DNA of 39,422 nucleotides from Paracoccaceae bacterium (GTDB taxonomy: Bacteria; Pseudomonadota; Alphaproteobacteria; Rhodobacterales; Rhodobacteraceae), in assembly GCA_027489355.1 (NCBI GenBank), contig JAIXZY010000030.1, positions 1 to 39,422 on the forward strand. Reading direction: 5' to 3'. Both the position numbers and the translations under genes were made by a program. Of this stretch, positions 8,511 to 16,880 are shown piece by piece; position 1 is the first letter of the stretch, and every line of letters starts with the position of its first letter. The notes beneath the pieces are model-generated. The model saw only the letters and a list, made by a program, of their open reading frames with translations. It did no database searches and was not told the DNA's origin.

Positions 8511-9186
8511 CAGTCTCAAGGCCGGCAACCGCGTCGTTGCCTTCGGAATCGCCGCCATCGTCCTGATCCTGCTGGCCGCGGCGCTGTTCCTGTTCCTGAA
8601 CCTGCCCGACGCCAACGCGTTCAATGCGCGCGTCGAGCGGCTGTTCGTCGAGAACGACGACCTTAACACCCTGGCCGAGATCAAGCTCTTGGAAATCCTG
8701 GCGCAGTCGGGGACGTCGTTCTCGGAGGTGCTGACCAGCTATCGCAGCGTGATCTTCGTGCTGCTGCTGTTTTCAACCGCGCTGCTGGTGTCGTCGCTGG
8801 TGTTCCTGGTGATGATCATCGCGCTGAACCGCAGGATCTCGGCGATCCAGCGGTCGGGCATCCAGGTGGCCAGCCTGATGATCAGCCGCGAGGCGCGGGC
8901 GGTCTACATCAACGACCTGGAATTCCAGCTGACCGAAGCGGCGCTGGAGACGCTGTCGGTGCTGGCCGAGGCGCGGATGGATGACGAGGTCCTGACCGGC
9001 GCGCAGATCGAGGCGGTGATTTCCGGCCGGAACGAGGCCGACTGCGACGAGGCCGCAGGCGCGACCCGGGTGAAGCGGTTGCGCGATGCCCTGGGCAACC
9101 AGCTGGTCAGCGAGCTTCTGGTCAAGACCATCGCCCGGCGCGGCTACATGCTGGCGGTGGGCAAGGACACCATCAAGATGATCTGA
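8482..9186 (+). CDS. Two-TM membrane protein with C-terminal winged-helix (OmpR/PhoB-like) DNA-binding domain
   Basis: This 234-residue protein begins at GTG 8482 behind GGAGGAAAGG. Hydrophobic helices at about residues 18-40 and 89-115 flank a periplasmic loop of roughly 48 residues. The cytoplasmic part (140-226) reads like a trans_reg_C winged helix. It opens with VYINDLEFQLTEAALETL, as in receiver-free OmpR-type domains, continues through an acidic linker to TRVKRLRDALG, and ends with the wing strand VKTIARRGYML. That last segment matches the family's i-T-V-rGxGY-l ending. ToxR and CadC place this domain at the N-terminus; here it is C-terminal, behind two membrane helices. It is probably a membrane-bound one-component regulator. 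DNA binding is inferred from pattern only. Confidence 0.7.
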   Translation: MPETTSSVTDSLKAGNRVVAFGIAAIVLILLAAALFLFLNLPDANAFNARVERLFVENDDLNTLAEIKLLEILAQSGTSFSEVLTSYRSVIFVLLLFSTALLVSSLVFLVMIIALNRRISAIQRSGIQVASLMISREARAVYINDLEFQLTEAALETLSVLAEARMDDEVLTGAQIEAVISGRNEADCDEAAGATRVKRLRDALGNQLVSELLVKTIARRGYMLAVGKDTIKMI

Positions 9187-9193
9187 AATGCAG

Positions 9194-9221
9194 AAGGCCC
9201 GGACCTTGCGGACCGGGCCTT
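9194..9221. terminator. Hairpin terminator between the winged-helix gene and tRNA-Lys
   Basis: A 9-bp perfect stem (AAGGCCCGG / CCGGGCCTT) encloses a 10-base loop between two convergent genes. It can serve both strands; T-runs are short on either side. Confidence 0.6.
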
Positions 9222-9229
9222 GCTGTGGG

Positions 9230-9305
9230 TGGTGAGCCGGACAGGATTCGAACCTGTGACCCGCTGATTAAAAGTCAGCTGCTCTACCAACTGAGCTACC
9301 GGCCC
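9230..9305 (-). tRNA. tRNA-Lys (anticodon TTT)
   Basis: The 76-base gene includes an encoded CCA (9230-9232). The acceptor stem is GGGCCGG/CCGGCTC with one G-U pair. The D-arm is AGCTCAGTTGGTAGAGC, the anticodon stem is GCTGA/TCAGC with loop CTTTTAA (anticodon at 9270-9272), and the T-arm contains GGTTCGAATCC. A small dyad (GCTGA-TTAG-TCAGC, 9314-9327) lies just upstream. Confidence 0.97.
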
Positions 9306-9402
9306 CACGGGCGGCTGATTAGTCAGCGGCTTGCCGGGGGTCAAGGGCAAAAACGTGCGGCACTGGCGAATCTTGGGTCCGCGGCGTATATGGCGTCGAA
9401 TG

Positions 9403-10239
9403 ATGGATACCAGCGCACAAACCGGCCTGCCGTTCATGAAAATGCACGGGGCGGGCAATGACTTCGTGGTGATCGACTCACGCGGGCGCGGGCCGGTGAT
9501 GACGGCCGGGCTGGCCCGCGCGCTGGGGGACCGGAATCGGGGGGTGGGCTTCGACCAGCTGGCCGAGATCACCTCGACCAGGGATGCGGATTTCGCGCTG
9601 GTGTTCTGGAACTCGGACGGATCGCAGGCCGGGGCGTGTGGCAATGCGACACGCTGCGTGTCGGATTATGTGATGCGGGACCTTGGGGCCGAACAGGTCT
9701 CGCTGGTGACGGCGCGGGGCGGATTGCGGGCCGAGAGGGCCGCCGATGGCCGGGTCTGGGTCAACATGGGCGAGCCGCAGCTGGACTGGGCGACGATCCC
9801 ACTGGCGCGCGAGGTGGACCACCTGCACCTGCCGCTGCCGGGCGATCCGGTCGCCGTGGGCATGGGCAACCCGCATTGCGTCCACTTCGTCGCGGATGCC
9901 GAGGCGGTTGACCTTGCCGCGCTGGGGCCGAAGATCGAGCATGACCCCTTGTTCCCGCAGCGCACGAATGTCGAGTTCGCCTCGCTGATCTCGCCCTGCC
10001 GGATGCGGATGCGGGTGTGGGAGCGCGGGACGGGGATCACGCTGGCCTGCGGCTCGGGCGCCTGTGCGACGGCGGTGGCGGCGCATCTGCGCGGGATGAT
10101 CGGGCCTCGGGTCGCGCTGGAGGTGGATGGCGGGACGCTGGAGGTCGACTGGCGCGACGACGGCGTCTGGCTGACCGGCCCAGTGGCGCGTGTGTTCGAC
10201 GGGGTGCTGACCGCGGATTACGTGGCGCACTACAGATGA
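9403..10239 (+). CDS. dapF: Diaminopimelate epimerase
   Basis: This 278-residue enzyme interconverts LL- and meso-diaminopimelate for lysine and peptidoglycan synthesis. The N-terminal [14 protein letters not shown] signature and the two catalytic cysteines in GACGNATRC and [11 protein letters not shown] are all present, as expected of the two-lobed fold. Two adjacent ATGs (9400, 9403) precede the conserved core, and another lies at 9436; no clear ribosome site decides between them, so the exact start is uncertain. The stop overlaps the next ATG (ATGA), coupling it to mtaB. Confidence 0.95.
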   Translation: MDTSAQTGLPFMKMHGAGNDFVVIDSRGRGPVMTAGLARALGDRNRGVGFDQLAEITSTRDADFALVFWNSDGSQAGACGNATRCVSDYVMRDLGAEQVSLVTARGGLRAERAADGRVWVNMGEPQLDWATIPLAREVDHLHLPLPGDPVAVGMGNPHCVHFVADAEAVDLAALGPKIEHDPLFPQRTNVEFASLISPCRMRMRVWERGTGITLACGSGACATAVAAHLRGMIGPRVALEVDGGTLEVDWRDDGVWLTGPVARVFDGVLTADYVAHYR

Positions 10240-11498
10240 ACGCAGCGCAGAAGCCTCCGGTCTTTGCGACGCTCGGTTGCCGTCTGAACGCCTACGAGAC
10301 CGAGGCGATGAAAGAGCTTGCGGCAGAGGCGGGGCTGTCGGGCGCGGTGGTGGTGAATACCTGCGCCGTGACCAGCGAGGCGGTGCGGAAAGCGAAGCAG
10401 GAGATCCGGCGGCTGTCGCGCGAGAATCCGGGGGCGCCGATAATCGTGACTGGCTGCGCGGCACAGACCGAGCCCGAGACCTTCGCGGCGATGCCCGAGG
10501 TCGCGCGGGTTGTGGGCAACCACGAGAAGATGCAGGCCGAGACCTGGCGCGGGATTGCCGCGCCGGACCTGATCGGGGTGACCGAGAAGGTGCAGGTCGA
10601 CGACATCATGTCGGTGCGGGAAACCGCGGGGCACCTGATCGACGGGTTCGGGCGGCACCGTGCCTATGTGCAGGTCCAGAACGGCTGCGACCACCGCTGC
10701 ACCTTCTGCATCATTCCGTTCGGACGGGGCAACTCGCGGTCGGTTCCGGCGGGGGTTGTGGTCGAGCAGATCAACCGGCTGGTGGATCGCGGGTTCAACG
10801 AGGTGGTGTTGACGGGGGTGGACCTAACGTCGTGGGGGGCCGACCTGCCGGGGGAGCCGAAGCTGGGCGATCTGGTGCGGCGGATCCTGAAGCTGACCTC
10901 GGTGCCGCGCTTGAGGATTTCCTCGATCGACAGCATCGAGGCGGACCCGGCGTTGATCGAGGCGATCTCGACGGAGCCTCGGCTGATGCCGCACCTGCAC
11001 CTGTCCTTGCAGGCGGGGGATGACCTGATCCTGAAGCGGATGAAGCGGCGGCATCTGCGGGGGGATGCGATCCGGTTTTGCCAGGAAGTTCGCGCCTCGC
11101 GGCCGGAGATGGTCTTCGGGGCCGACATCATCGCGGGGTTCCCGACGGAGACGGAGGCGATGTTCCAGCGGTCGCTGGACCTGGTGGAGGAATGCGGGCT
11201 GACCTTCCTGCATGTCTTCCCCTTCAGCCCGCGCAAGGGGACCCCGGCGGCGCGGATGCCGCAGGTTCGGGGGCCGGAGATCAAGGAACGGGCGGCGCGG
11301 TTGCGGGCGCTGGGGGACCGGGTTCTGGGGGAGCATCTGGCGGCCCAGGTGGGGCGGGTCCACCGGGTGCTGACCGAGGGGCCGCGGGTTGGACGGACCG
11401 AGGGCTTCGCCGAGGTGGCCTTCGCGGCGGACCAGCCGGAAGGGGCGATCCTGGAGGTTCGCGTCACCGGAGTGGCTGGGGACCGGCTTCTGGTGTGA
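10236..11498 (+). CDS. mtaB: tRNA t6A37 methylthiotransferase MtaB
   Basis: This 420-residue radical-SAM enzyme adds methylthio to t6A37 of tRNAs reading ANN codons. The N-terminal methylthiotransferase domain has its three cluster cysteines in [17 protein letters not shown] and TGCAAQ. The radical-SAM cluster is [17 protein letters not shown] (CxxxCxxC, about residues 147-163). A C-terminal TRAM-like region is short. The start overlaps the dapF stop by 4 bases, so the two are co-translated. The gene is followed by the palindrome at 11502 and by an extragenic repeat. Confidence 0.94.
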   Translation: MNAAQKPPVFATLGCRLNAYETEAMKELAAEAGLSGAVVVNTCAVTSEAVRKAKQEIRRLSRENPGAPIIVTGCAAQTEPETFAAMPEVARVVGNHEKMQAETWRGIAAPDLIGVTEKVQVDDIMSVRETAGHLIDGFGRHRAYVQVQNGCDHRCTFCIIPFGRGNSRSVPAGVVVEQINRLVDRGFNEVVLTGVDLTSWGADLPGEPKLGDLVRRILKLTSVPRLRISSIDSIEADPALIEAISTEPRLMPHLHLSLQAGDDLILKRMKRRHLRGDAIRFCQEVRASRPEMVFGADIIAGFPTETEAMFQRSLDLVEECGLTFLHVFPFSPRKGTPAARMPQVRGPEIKERAARLRALGDRVLGEHLAAQVGRVHRVLTEGPRVGRTEGFAEVAFAADQPEGAILEVRVTGVAGDRLLV

Positions 11499-11501
11499 GG
11501 C

Positions 11502-11516
11502 TGTCCACGGTGGACA
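11502..11516. repeat. 15-bp palindrome TGTCCAC-N-GTGGACA, copy 2
   Basis: TGTCCACGGTGGACA lies 4 bases after the mtaB stop. It matches the copy at 5432-5446 except in the centre. The one-base centre rules out a hairpin of the full stem, so a dimeric protein site is more likely than a terminator. Confidence 0.5.
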
Positions 11517-11670
11517 TACTCTGATCCTTTAATGAAAGCAGAGACTTGGTCGCGGACGTCAGGGGTTTCTTAACCTTTGCATTTCGCGCGGGTTGGGGCG
11601 GTTTTCAGATTGAGCGCGTGCCGCGCAAGCCTTGGTCTCGTCGTCGGGCCTTCGCCCTTCTCCTCGGCGT

Positions 11671-11716
11671 TGGGGACGCTTCGCCCCCCAAACCCCCAGA
11701 GGATATTTGCGGAAGG
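11671..11716 (+). repeat. Rhodobacter-type extragenic repeat, copy 1
   Basis: An imperfect hairpin (TTGGGG...CCCCAA around a TTC loop) is followed by ACCCCCAGAGGATATTTGCGGAA. The same architecture recurs at 21420-21457. Sequences of the form CCCCGGAGTATTT after a GC hairpin are, to my knowledge, frequent between genes in Rhodobacter and Roseobacter. It lies between the convergent genes mtaB and DUF1513 and may act in transcript ending. Confidence 0.6.
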
Positions 11717-11745
11717 GAAAGGGTTTGGCGCAGGGCGGGCGCTGC

Positions 11746-12792
11746 CTAGCCGAGCGCGACGAGGTGATTGTCCCATTGGGTTTGGTCAGAGGCGAGCGGC
11801 GTCAAGCTGTCATCGCTGGCGGCCCAGATCGCGCCCTGGCCGTCGGTGACGGTAAAGCCCGCGCTGCTTGCGGCCGCGCCGCAGAGGTCGGGGCGATGGT
11901 GGGTGGCGACATTGGTGCCTTTGGCGTCGAAGAGCATCAGCGCGCCGCCCTTGGGCGAGGTGATTAGGATGCGGTCCTTTGTGGCGGCGATGGAGCCGGC
12001 GTAGCCTTGCATCGTGAAGGCCTGCGCCTCGGGCGGGGTGCACAGGATCGGGGCAGTGCCGGGCGTCCAGAGGCCAAGCTGCGGGACGGCTTCGGACGGG
12101 TCGCCTTCCCATTGCATCGCAAAGGCGATGGTGTCGCCCATGAGCGCCAGGTGGCGGATGGAGTTCTGGCGAAGGTCGGGCAGTTCGATCTGGTCGAGGG
12201 GCGTGCCATCCGGCGACAGGAGCGTCAGATTCGGGCGCATGTCGGGGATGTTGAGCTTGCTGCGGTCGACCGGGTCGGTCTTGATCCCGCCATTGGCCAC
12301 GGCGAGTCGGCCGTCGGACAGGCGTTCGATCTCGTGTGGGCCGATGCCCTGGCTGGGCCAGTCGGCAAGGCGCGTGTAGCGCGCAGTGTCCCACAGGCCG
12401 ATGCGGCCCTCGGAGGTTTCTGCGACGACTTCGGAGGTCATCATGAGCGAACCGTCCAGTGAATAGGCGCCGTGACCGTTGAACTGCATGCCGTCAGGCG
12501 GGGTCAGGCGGTGCCGGGTCTCGCCCGTGGCGCAGTCGATCACCAGGGCGAAGGTGCCGGGGCGGCGGGCGAAGGCGACGGCCTCGGCAAGGCGCGGATG
12601 GGCGGCGGCGGCGTGTCCCCGGCCCGGAAGCGCGATCCGGAAGAGGCTGGTGCCGGTCGAGGTGAGGCCGTGGAGGAAGAAGTTCTCGCCGCGCTTCCCG
12701 GCGGCGAGGTAAGCGGGCGCGCCGACATCGGCCCAGGTCATGCGCGGGGCGAGGCTGGCGGCCAGGGTGGCAAGGAAGGTGCGCCGCTGCAT
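11746..12792 (-). CDS. DUF1513 exported protein of the iron-uptake cluster
   Basis: This 348-residue protein starts with a twin-arginine-like signal (MQRRTFLATLAASLAP, then TWA). The rest reads as a beta-propeller-like chain of short repeats: GKRGENFF, the FNGHGAYSLDGSLMMTSE stretch, GIGPHEIE, LSPDG, and HRPDLCGAAA near the end. These are typical of DUF1513, which is regularly the last gene of imelysin/di-heme oxidoreductase operons. The biochemical role is unknown. Its ATG overlaps the preceding imelysin-like stop by one base (TGATG), so it is the third gene of a tightly coupled set. Confidence 0.88.
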   Translation of the reverse strand: MQRRTFLATLAASLAPRMTWADVGAPAYLAAGKRGENFFLHGLTSTGTSLFRIALPGRGHAAAAHPRLAEAVAFARRPGTFALVIDCATGETRHRLTPPDGMQFNGHGAYSLDGSLMMTSEVVAETSEGRIGLWDTARYTRLADWPSQGIGPHEIERLSDGRLAVANGGIKTDPVDRSKLNIPDMRPNLTLLSPDGTPLDQIELPDLRQNSIRHLALMGDTIAFAMQWEGDPSEAVPQLGLWTPGTAPILCTPPEAQAFTMQGYAGSIAATKDRILITSPKGGALMLFDAKGTNVATHHRPDLCGAAASSAGFTVTDGQGAIWAASDDSLTPLASDQTQWDNHLVALG

Positions 12793-13748
12793 CAGTCGCC
12801 GTCCTGCGAATTGAAGCCGAGGTCCACGCCGAGGGCCGGGCCAAGTTCGGCCACAGCGGTGTCGCGCGTGGCGCGGACGGCCTGTTGCAGGATTTCCAGC
12901 TTCAGCCAGCCCTGCGGATCCGCGACGCGGTCGAGGTTGGGGTCGTCCAGCGCCTGGGCCAGACCGATGGCGTGGTCGAAGCCCGCGAGGGTCTTGCTGC
13001 TGTCCGGGCTGAGGCTTGCCGCCAACCCGCGCAGGGCCTGGAGCGACAGGGTGATGTTCGCGAGCGCACGGCCGGAGGCATGGCCCTCGGCCAGATCGGG
13101 GCGCGGCTTGTCGAAGGTGCCGAGCGGTCGGCCGATGCGGCGGTCGGCAATGAATTCGAGGCCGGTGGCGAGCTGGGTGAACAGCGCCTGCGTCGCCTCT
13201 TCGGGCTTGAGGAAGCGGGTGTTGCCGGGCTGGCCGGCGGTGAGAAGGTCGTCGCCATAAGGCCCCCAGCCGGCGGCAAGGGCCTCGGCCTGGCGGGCCA
13301 GGTCGTCCACGGTGACCTGGATCAGGGGGCAGGGGTCGGCGGGCAGCGGTTCGGCCGGGTAGAGCAGGCGTTCGAGGCCCGCAAGGCCACGGGCGGCGAC
13401 GGATTGCTGGGCCATGCCGTCGGTGGTCAGCGTCTGGGGGTCGGATTGCAGGAGCGCGTCCTGCGCCTTGGCCCCGGTGCCCTTGGCGTCGGGCCAGAAC
13501 AGGATGGCGAGCGAGCGGCCGTCTTCCTCGGCCGGGCCGAGGTGCAGGTGTTCGACCGCCATCCAGGCGTCATAGGCGGCCTGGAAGGCGGGGCGCAGGG
13601 CCTGTGCGTCGCAGCTTTCGACATCGGCCAGGCGCTGCGCGGCCTCGTCAAAGGCGGCGTAGCCGGGGCGGGCGTGGTCGGTGACGACGGTCGCCGTATC
13701 GGCGAGCGCCGGGGAAGCAAGGAGGAGGGCAAGGAGTGTGGCGCGCAT
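12792..13748 (-). CDS. Imelysin-family periplasmic protein lacking the GxHxxE histidine
   Basis: This 318-residue exported protein (signal residues 1-16, SPALA) has the imelysin pattern: an AYDAWMAVEHLHLGP segment in the first half and a second helical half ending in LEILQQAVRATRDTAV. The family's GxHxxE motif is replaced by GLAGLE, so the histidine is lost while the glutamate stays. It is therefore unlikely to bind metal as the full imelysin at 16877 does. It overlaps the di-heme oxidoreductase stop by one base and the DUF1513 start by one base. It probably works with them in periplasmic iron handling. Confidence 0.88.
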   Translation of the reverse strand: MRATLLALLLASPALADTATVVTDHARPGYAAFDEAAQRLADVESCDAQALRPAFQAAYDAWMAVEHLHLGPAEEDGRSLAILFWPDAKGTGAKAQDALLQSDPQTLTTDGMAQQSVAARGLAGLERLLYPAEPLPADPCPLIQVTVDDLARQAEALAAGWGPYGDDLLTAGQPGNTRFLKPEEATQALFTQLATGLEFIADRRIGRPLGTFDKPRPDLAEGHASGRALANITLSLQALRGLAASLSPDSSKTLAGFDHAIGLAQALDDPNLDRVADPQGWLKLEILQQAVRATRDTAVAELGPALGVDLGFNSQDGD

Positions 13749-15253
13749 CAGAGGCTTCCCAGGAAGGCGAGGAGGGCGTCGCGGTCTTCGGTTTGCATGG
13801 CAGCGACAGTGTCGCGTGCTGATTGTGCCTCACCCCCGTGCCAGAGGATAGCCTCCAGCAGGCTGCGGGCGCGGCCATCGTGCAGGTATTCGGTATGGCC
13901 GGAGACCTGTGGCGACAGGCCGATGCCCCAGAGCGGCGGGGTCTTCCACTCGGACCCGGTGGCGCGGCCTTCGGGGCGGTTGTCGGCGAGGCCGGGTCCC
14001 ATGTCGTGCAGGAGCAGGTCGGTGTAGGGCCAGATCAGCTGGAAGCTCTGTTCGGGCTGGCCGTCCAGGCGGTTGGTGACATGCTTGGGCGTGTGGCAGG
14101 ACTGGCAGCCGGTGGTGTAAAAGAGTTCCTTGCCCTTCAGGACCTTGGGATCGTCGATGTTGCGCCGCTCTGGCACGCCGAGGTTGCGGGAGTAGAAGGT
14201 GACGAGGTCGAGGGATTGCTTGTCGACCTCGAGCCCGTCGCGGATGCCGGGCTCTTGCCCGTGGGGGGCGTCGCGGCAGGTGGGTTGGGATGCCATGCAG
14301 TCGCCCCAGGGGTCGGGGTGGAGGGGTGTGGAGAGGCCCATGTCGCCGGCGAAGGCCCCGGCGGATTGTTCGCGGACGGTGGGGGCGCCGCCCTTGAAGC
14401 CGAAGCGACCCAGCATCGGGGCGCCATATTCGGCGGAGGGGACGATCTGCGGGCGGCCGGAGATGCCGTCGCCGTTGGCGTCCTCGGGGTCGGCGAGGGA
14501 CAGGATGTCGGCGGCGGGGATGGCTTCCAGAAGGCCGAGGCCGATCATCTGCGGCGCGACGCGGGGGGAGATCATCAGGTCGGGCGCGGGATCGCCGTAG
14601 GCGGGGTCGGCGAAGGCGTAGGTGGGCGCCCGGAGGTTGACCGTGGTGCCATCAGGCAGGGTGACGGGGGTTTCTTCCCAAGTGATGTCCATCCGGCCCT
14701 CGGCGGCATGGCCGGGGGCGGCGAGGTCCTGGAGCTGGCCACCGTAGGTCGGGTCTGGGCTGGTGGCGATCCAGTCGGCGATGCCCTCGGGGGTGGGGCC
14801 GCCGGGGACCGAGAGGCGCAGGAACATCGACACGCGGGAGGCGTCGGCGTCGGCGGGAGTGTGGCCGCGGCCGTCCTTCAGGTGGCAATCCTGGCAGCCG
14901 CGGGCGTTGTAGAGGGGGCCGAGGCCGTCGGAGGCCTTGGTGGAAGAAGGGGCGGCGACCCAGGTCTTTCGGAAGAGCGCGTTGCCGAGCTTGAAGTCCA
15001 TCTCGCGTTCGAACGGCATGTTGGCGGAGTGCTGGCTGAAGGCGCCGGCGGTAGTGATGGCGCGGACGGTGGCGGCCCCGGCGGGTTTGGCCTCGAAAGG
15101 TTCCGGCCTGGTGAAGTCGGTGGGCGGGGCGAGGACGGCGGCGATCTTCGCTTCGTCGGCAGGTGTGCGGGGGATCACGGGCAGGTGGCGGTCGTCCAGG
15201 CTTTGCGCAAGGGCGGGGGCTGCGGTCAGGCAGAACAGAAGGGCAAGGCGCAT
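13748..15253 (-). CDS. Di-heme oxidoreductase (DHOR/DUF1111), periplasmic
   Basis: This 501-residue c-type cytochrome has a Sec signal (cleavage near ALAQ17) and two heme sites, CQDCH at 120-124 and CQSCH at 383-387. It also has a calcium-like loop, DANGDGISGR (258-267), and the GFKGGAPTV segment typical of the family. Family members are annotated as putative thiol oxidoreductases or peroxidases; they are regularly found with imelysins in iron-regulated operons, which suggests redox chemistry on iron or its ligands. AAAGGAGG precedes the ATG. It is the first gene of the DHOR-imelysin-DUF1513 unit and has a promoter candidate with a dyad at 15273-15303. Confidence 0.93.
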   Translation of the reverse strand: MRLALLFCLTAAPALAQSLDDRHLPVIPRTPADEAKIAAVLAPPTDFTRPEPFEAKPAGAATVRAITTAGAFSQHSANMPFEREMDFKLGNALFRKTWVAAPSSTKASDGLGPLYNARGCQDCHLKDGRGHTPADADASRVSMFLRLSVPGGPTPEGIADWIATSPDPTYGGQLQDLAAPGHAAEGRMDITWEETPVTLPDGTTVNLRAPTYAFADPAYGDPAPDLMISPRVAPQMIGLGLLEAIPAADILSLADPEDANGDGISGRPQIVPSAEYGAPMLGRFGFKGGAPTVREQSAGAFAGDMGLSTPLHPDPWGDCMASQPTCRDAPHGQEPGIRDGLEVDKQSLDLVTFYSRNLGVPERRNIDDPKVLKGKELFYTTGCQSCHTPKHVTNRLDGQPEQSFQLIWPYTDLLLHDMGPGLADNRPEGRATGSEWKTPPLWGIGLSPQVSGHTEYLHDGRARSLLEAILWHGGEAQSARDTVAAMQTEDRDALLAFLGSL

Positions 15254-15272
15254 CGGGGCCTCCTTTGCGGGG

Positions 15273-15303
15273 ACTCATACCCCCGGGTAGTTGAGTGTTT
15301 CAA
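15273..15303 (-). promoter_or_regulatory. Promoter candidate with dyad upstream of the DHOR operon
   Basis: On the minus strand TTGAAA (15298-15303) and TATGAG (15274-15279) are 18 bases apart. The same stretch folds as an interrupted dyad: ACTCATACCC (15273-15282), a CC centre, GGGTA, a GT bulge, then TGAGT (15292-15296). A regulator or RNA hairpin acting on this promoter is plausible; which one cannot be told. Confidence 0.4.
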
Positions 15304-15388
15304 TCGGAAAATGGTGGCGCGGTGTCGCAGGCGGGGGTGGATTTCGGCCGGGGCGGGCGACATAAATCGCGACGGACAAGGGGGACGG

Positions 15389-15958
15389 ATGGCGCGAGCG
15401 AAGGCGGGAAGAAGGGCGGTGCCGGGACAGGTGCTGGGTCTGGCGCTGCTGCCGTTTGCGATCCCTGCCGGGCTGACAGTGCTGCTGGCGCTGACGGCGG
15501 ACTGGCCGCGCGACATTGCCCCTGGATCCGGGCTGAAGCTGGCCGGTCTGGGCGCGACGGTTGCGACGGCGCTGGTGGCCTGGGGGATCAGCATCCGGGG
15601 GCAGGAGCATCCCCGGACACGGCGCATCTCGGCGCTGTTCTGCGGGATGGTCGCGCTTCTGGCCTGGCCGCTCTGGTCGGTGGGCGTGCTGCCATCGGTC
15701 AACGGGGCAGTCCTGCGCGACCCGTTCGAGGTCGAGATGCTGCTGCAGCGGACCGAGGCGACGCGGCAACGGCGCAGCCCGGATTACCACCACTGGGCCT
15801 GGCTTGCGGCGCCGAAGGAGGGGGGCGGACTTCCCTCGGGCCGGTATTTCATCCCGGAGACGACCTATGACCGGCTGACGGCGGAACGTCCCGCGACCGT
15901 CACTGCCGAGGGCGCGACGGGGCTCTTGGGGGCGGTGGTAGTCACGGCGATCCGGTAG
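15389..15958 (+). CDS. Uncharacterised membrane protein with three predicted helices
   Basis: This 189-residue protein has a basic start (ARAKAGRR) and hydrophobic helices at about residues 15-35, 46-64 and 80-100. A soluble C-terminal part of about 85 residues follows, with FEVEMLLQRTEATRQR, PDYHHWAWL and the ending GLLGAVVVTAIR. I do not recognise the family. The ATG at 15389 has AAGGGGGA just upstream; the frame is open far upstream, but only antisense to the cytochrome gene. It lies on the opposite strand to its iron-cluster neighbours and interrupts them. A repeat-type hairpin follows 7 bases after the stop. Confidence 0.72.
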   Translation: MARAKAGRRAVPGQVLGLALLPFAIPAGLTVLLALTADWPRDIAPGSGLKLAGLGATVATALVAWGISIRGQEHPRTRRISALFCGMVALLAWPLWSVGVLPSVNGAVLRDPFEVEMLLQRTEATRQRRSPDYHHWAWLAAPKEGGGLPSGRYFIPETTYDRLTAERPATVTAEGATGLLGAVVVTAIR

Positions 15959-15965
15959 GGCTTTT

Positions 15966-15992
15966 GCAAGGTGCGCCTGTGGCGCACCCTGC
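15966..15992. repeat. GGTGCGC palindrome family, copy A (probable bidirectional terminator)
   Basis: GCAAGGTGCGCC (15966-15977) pairs with GGCGCACCCTGC (15981-15992) around TGT, with one wobble pair. TTTT lies directly upstream on the plus strand, so on the minus strand it ends bfr with a hairpin and A-T tract. Related copies lie at 25663, 28714 and 35464. Confidence 0.65.
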
Positions 15993-16012
15993 GCGGCCCT
16001 GGGCCGGGCGCG

Positions 16013-16498
16013 TTATTCGGCCTTGCTGGCGGGCTTGGCGTTCAGCAGGCCGTAGCGTTCGGCGCCGATGGAGTCGAAGAGGCTGAGCTGGGTTTCCAGG
16101 AAATCGATGTGACCCTCTTCATCCGCCAGGACCTCGTCGAACAGCGCGCGGGTGACGAAATCGCCGACCTGGTCGCAGTATTTCCGCGCCTCGATGTACA
16201 GCGCCCGCGCATCCTGTTCGGCGGCAAGGTCGGCCTCCAGCGTCTCGCGCACGGTCTGGCCGATGCGCAGGGGGTCGAGCTTCTGCAGGTTCGGGTGGCC
16301 TTCCAGGAAGATGATCCGGGCGATGAACCGGTCGGCGTGATGCATCTCCTCGATGCTTTCCGCGCGAGATTTGTCGGCGAGATGGCCGAAGCCCCAGTCC
16401 TGTTGCAGGCGGTAGTGCAGCCAGTACTGGCTGACGGCTGTCAGCTCGGACCGGAGGCCTGCGTTGAGATAGTCGATGACCCTTGCGTCGCCCTTCAT
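16013..16498 (-). CDS. bfr: Bacterioferritin
   Basis: This 161-residue subunit of the heme-containing iron-storage cage begins [12 protein letters not shown] and closely tracks the E. coli protein. The ferroxidase ligands are visible in [22 protein letters not shown] and [13 protein letters not shown]. The methionine of SIEEMHHAD corresponds to the heme ligand Met52. The ATG at 16498 has AGGGG upstream and matches the family N-terminus; a TTG two codons earlier is less likely. It lies downstream of bfd with a 133-base gap that holds a promoter candidate, so it may also be transcribed alone. Confidence 0.96.
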   Translation of the reverse strand: MKGDARVIDYLNAGLRSELTAVSQYWLHYRLQQDWGFGHLADKSRAESIEEMHHADRFIARIIFLEGHPNLQKLDPLRIGQTVRETLEADLAAEQDARALYIEARKYCDQVGDFVTRALFDEVLADEEGHIDFLETQLSLFDSIGAERYGLLNAKPASKAE

Positions 16499-16570
16499 GG
16501 CCAATCCCCTTTGCTGTGTCGCAACAGATGTCTTGGCTTCGGCGCGGAAGGCCGTGGCTGGACCCCGGAA

Positions 16571-16599
16571 AGGCTAGCCGCGCGAAAGCCATCTGTCCA
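16571..16599 (-). promoter_or_regulatory. Candidate bfr promoter
   Basis: On the minus strand TGGACA (16594-16599) is followed after 17 bases by TAGCCT (16571-16576), leaving a leader of about 65 bases before the bfr ATG. The match is moderate and no iron-box dyad overlaps it. Confidence 0.35.
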
Positions 16600-16631
16600 C
16601 GCGCAACACCAAGAGGTCCGGGGCGGTTCCG

Positions 16632-16880
16632 TCAGCGCGCGGCGCGGCCCGGCTTGATGCGCAGGACCGGCGGCTCGCCAGCCCCCGGAACGCGAAGGCC
16701 GGGTGCGGCCTCCATCGTCGAGAGGAACAGCGGCATGCAGCCGCCGCAGTCGGCCCGCTTGCCAAGCGCCCGGTAAATCTTGCCGGGCGTGATCAGGGTC
16801 TGCGGGTCGGCAGCGCGCATCCAGCCCACTGCCGCGCGGATGTCCTGGTCAGAAATCGACTGGCAGTGGCAGACGATCAC
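16632..16880 (-). CDS. bfd: Bacterioferritin-associated ferredoxin (Bfd)
   Basis: This 82-residue [2Fe-2S] protein reduces the bacterioferritin heme to release stored iron. The ligands are Cys4 and Cys6 (VCHCQ) and Cys45 and Cys48 (CGGC), with the BFD-like spacing. It starts with GTG, overlapping the imelysin stop by 4 bases (GTGA), so the two are co-translated. It is longer than E. coli Bfd (64 residues) by a C-terminal tail ending in IKPGRAAR. Its place between imelysin and bfr ties uptake, storage and release of iron together. Confidence 0.93.
   Translation of the reverse strand: MIVCHCQSISDQDIRAAVGWMRAADPQTLITPGKIYRALGKRADCGGCMPLFLSTMEAAPGLRVPGAGEPPVLRIKPGRAAR

Noticed and set aside
13823-15958. 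A 711-codon plus-strand open frame
   Set aside because: Most of it is antisense to the di-heme oxidoreductase. Only the part from the ATG at 15389, which has a ribosome site, looks real.
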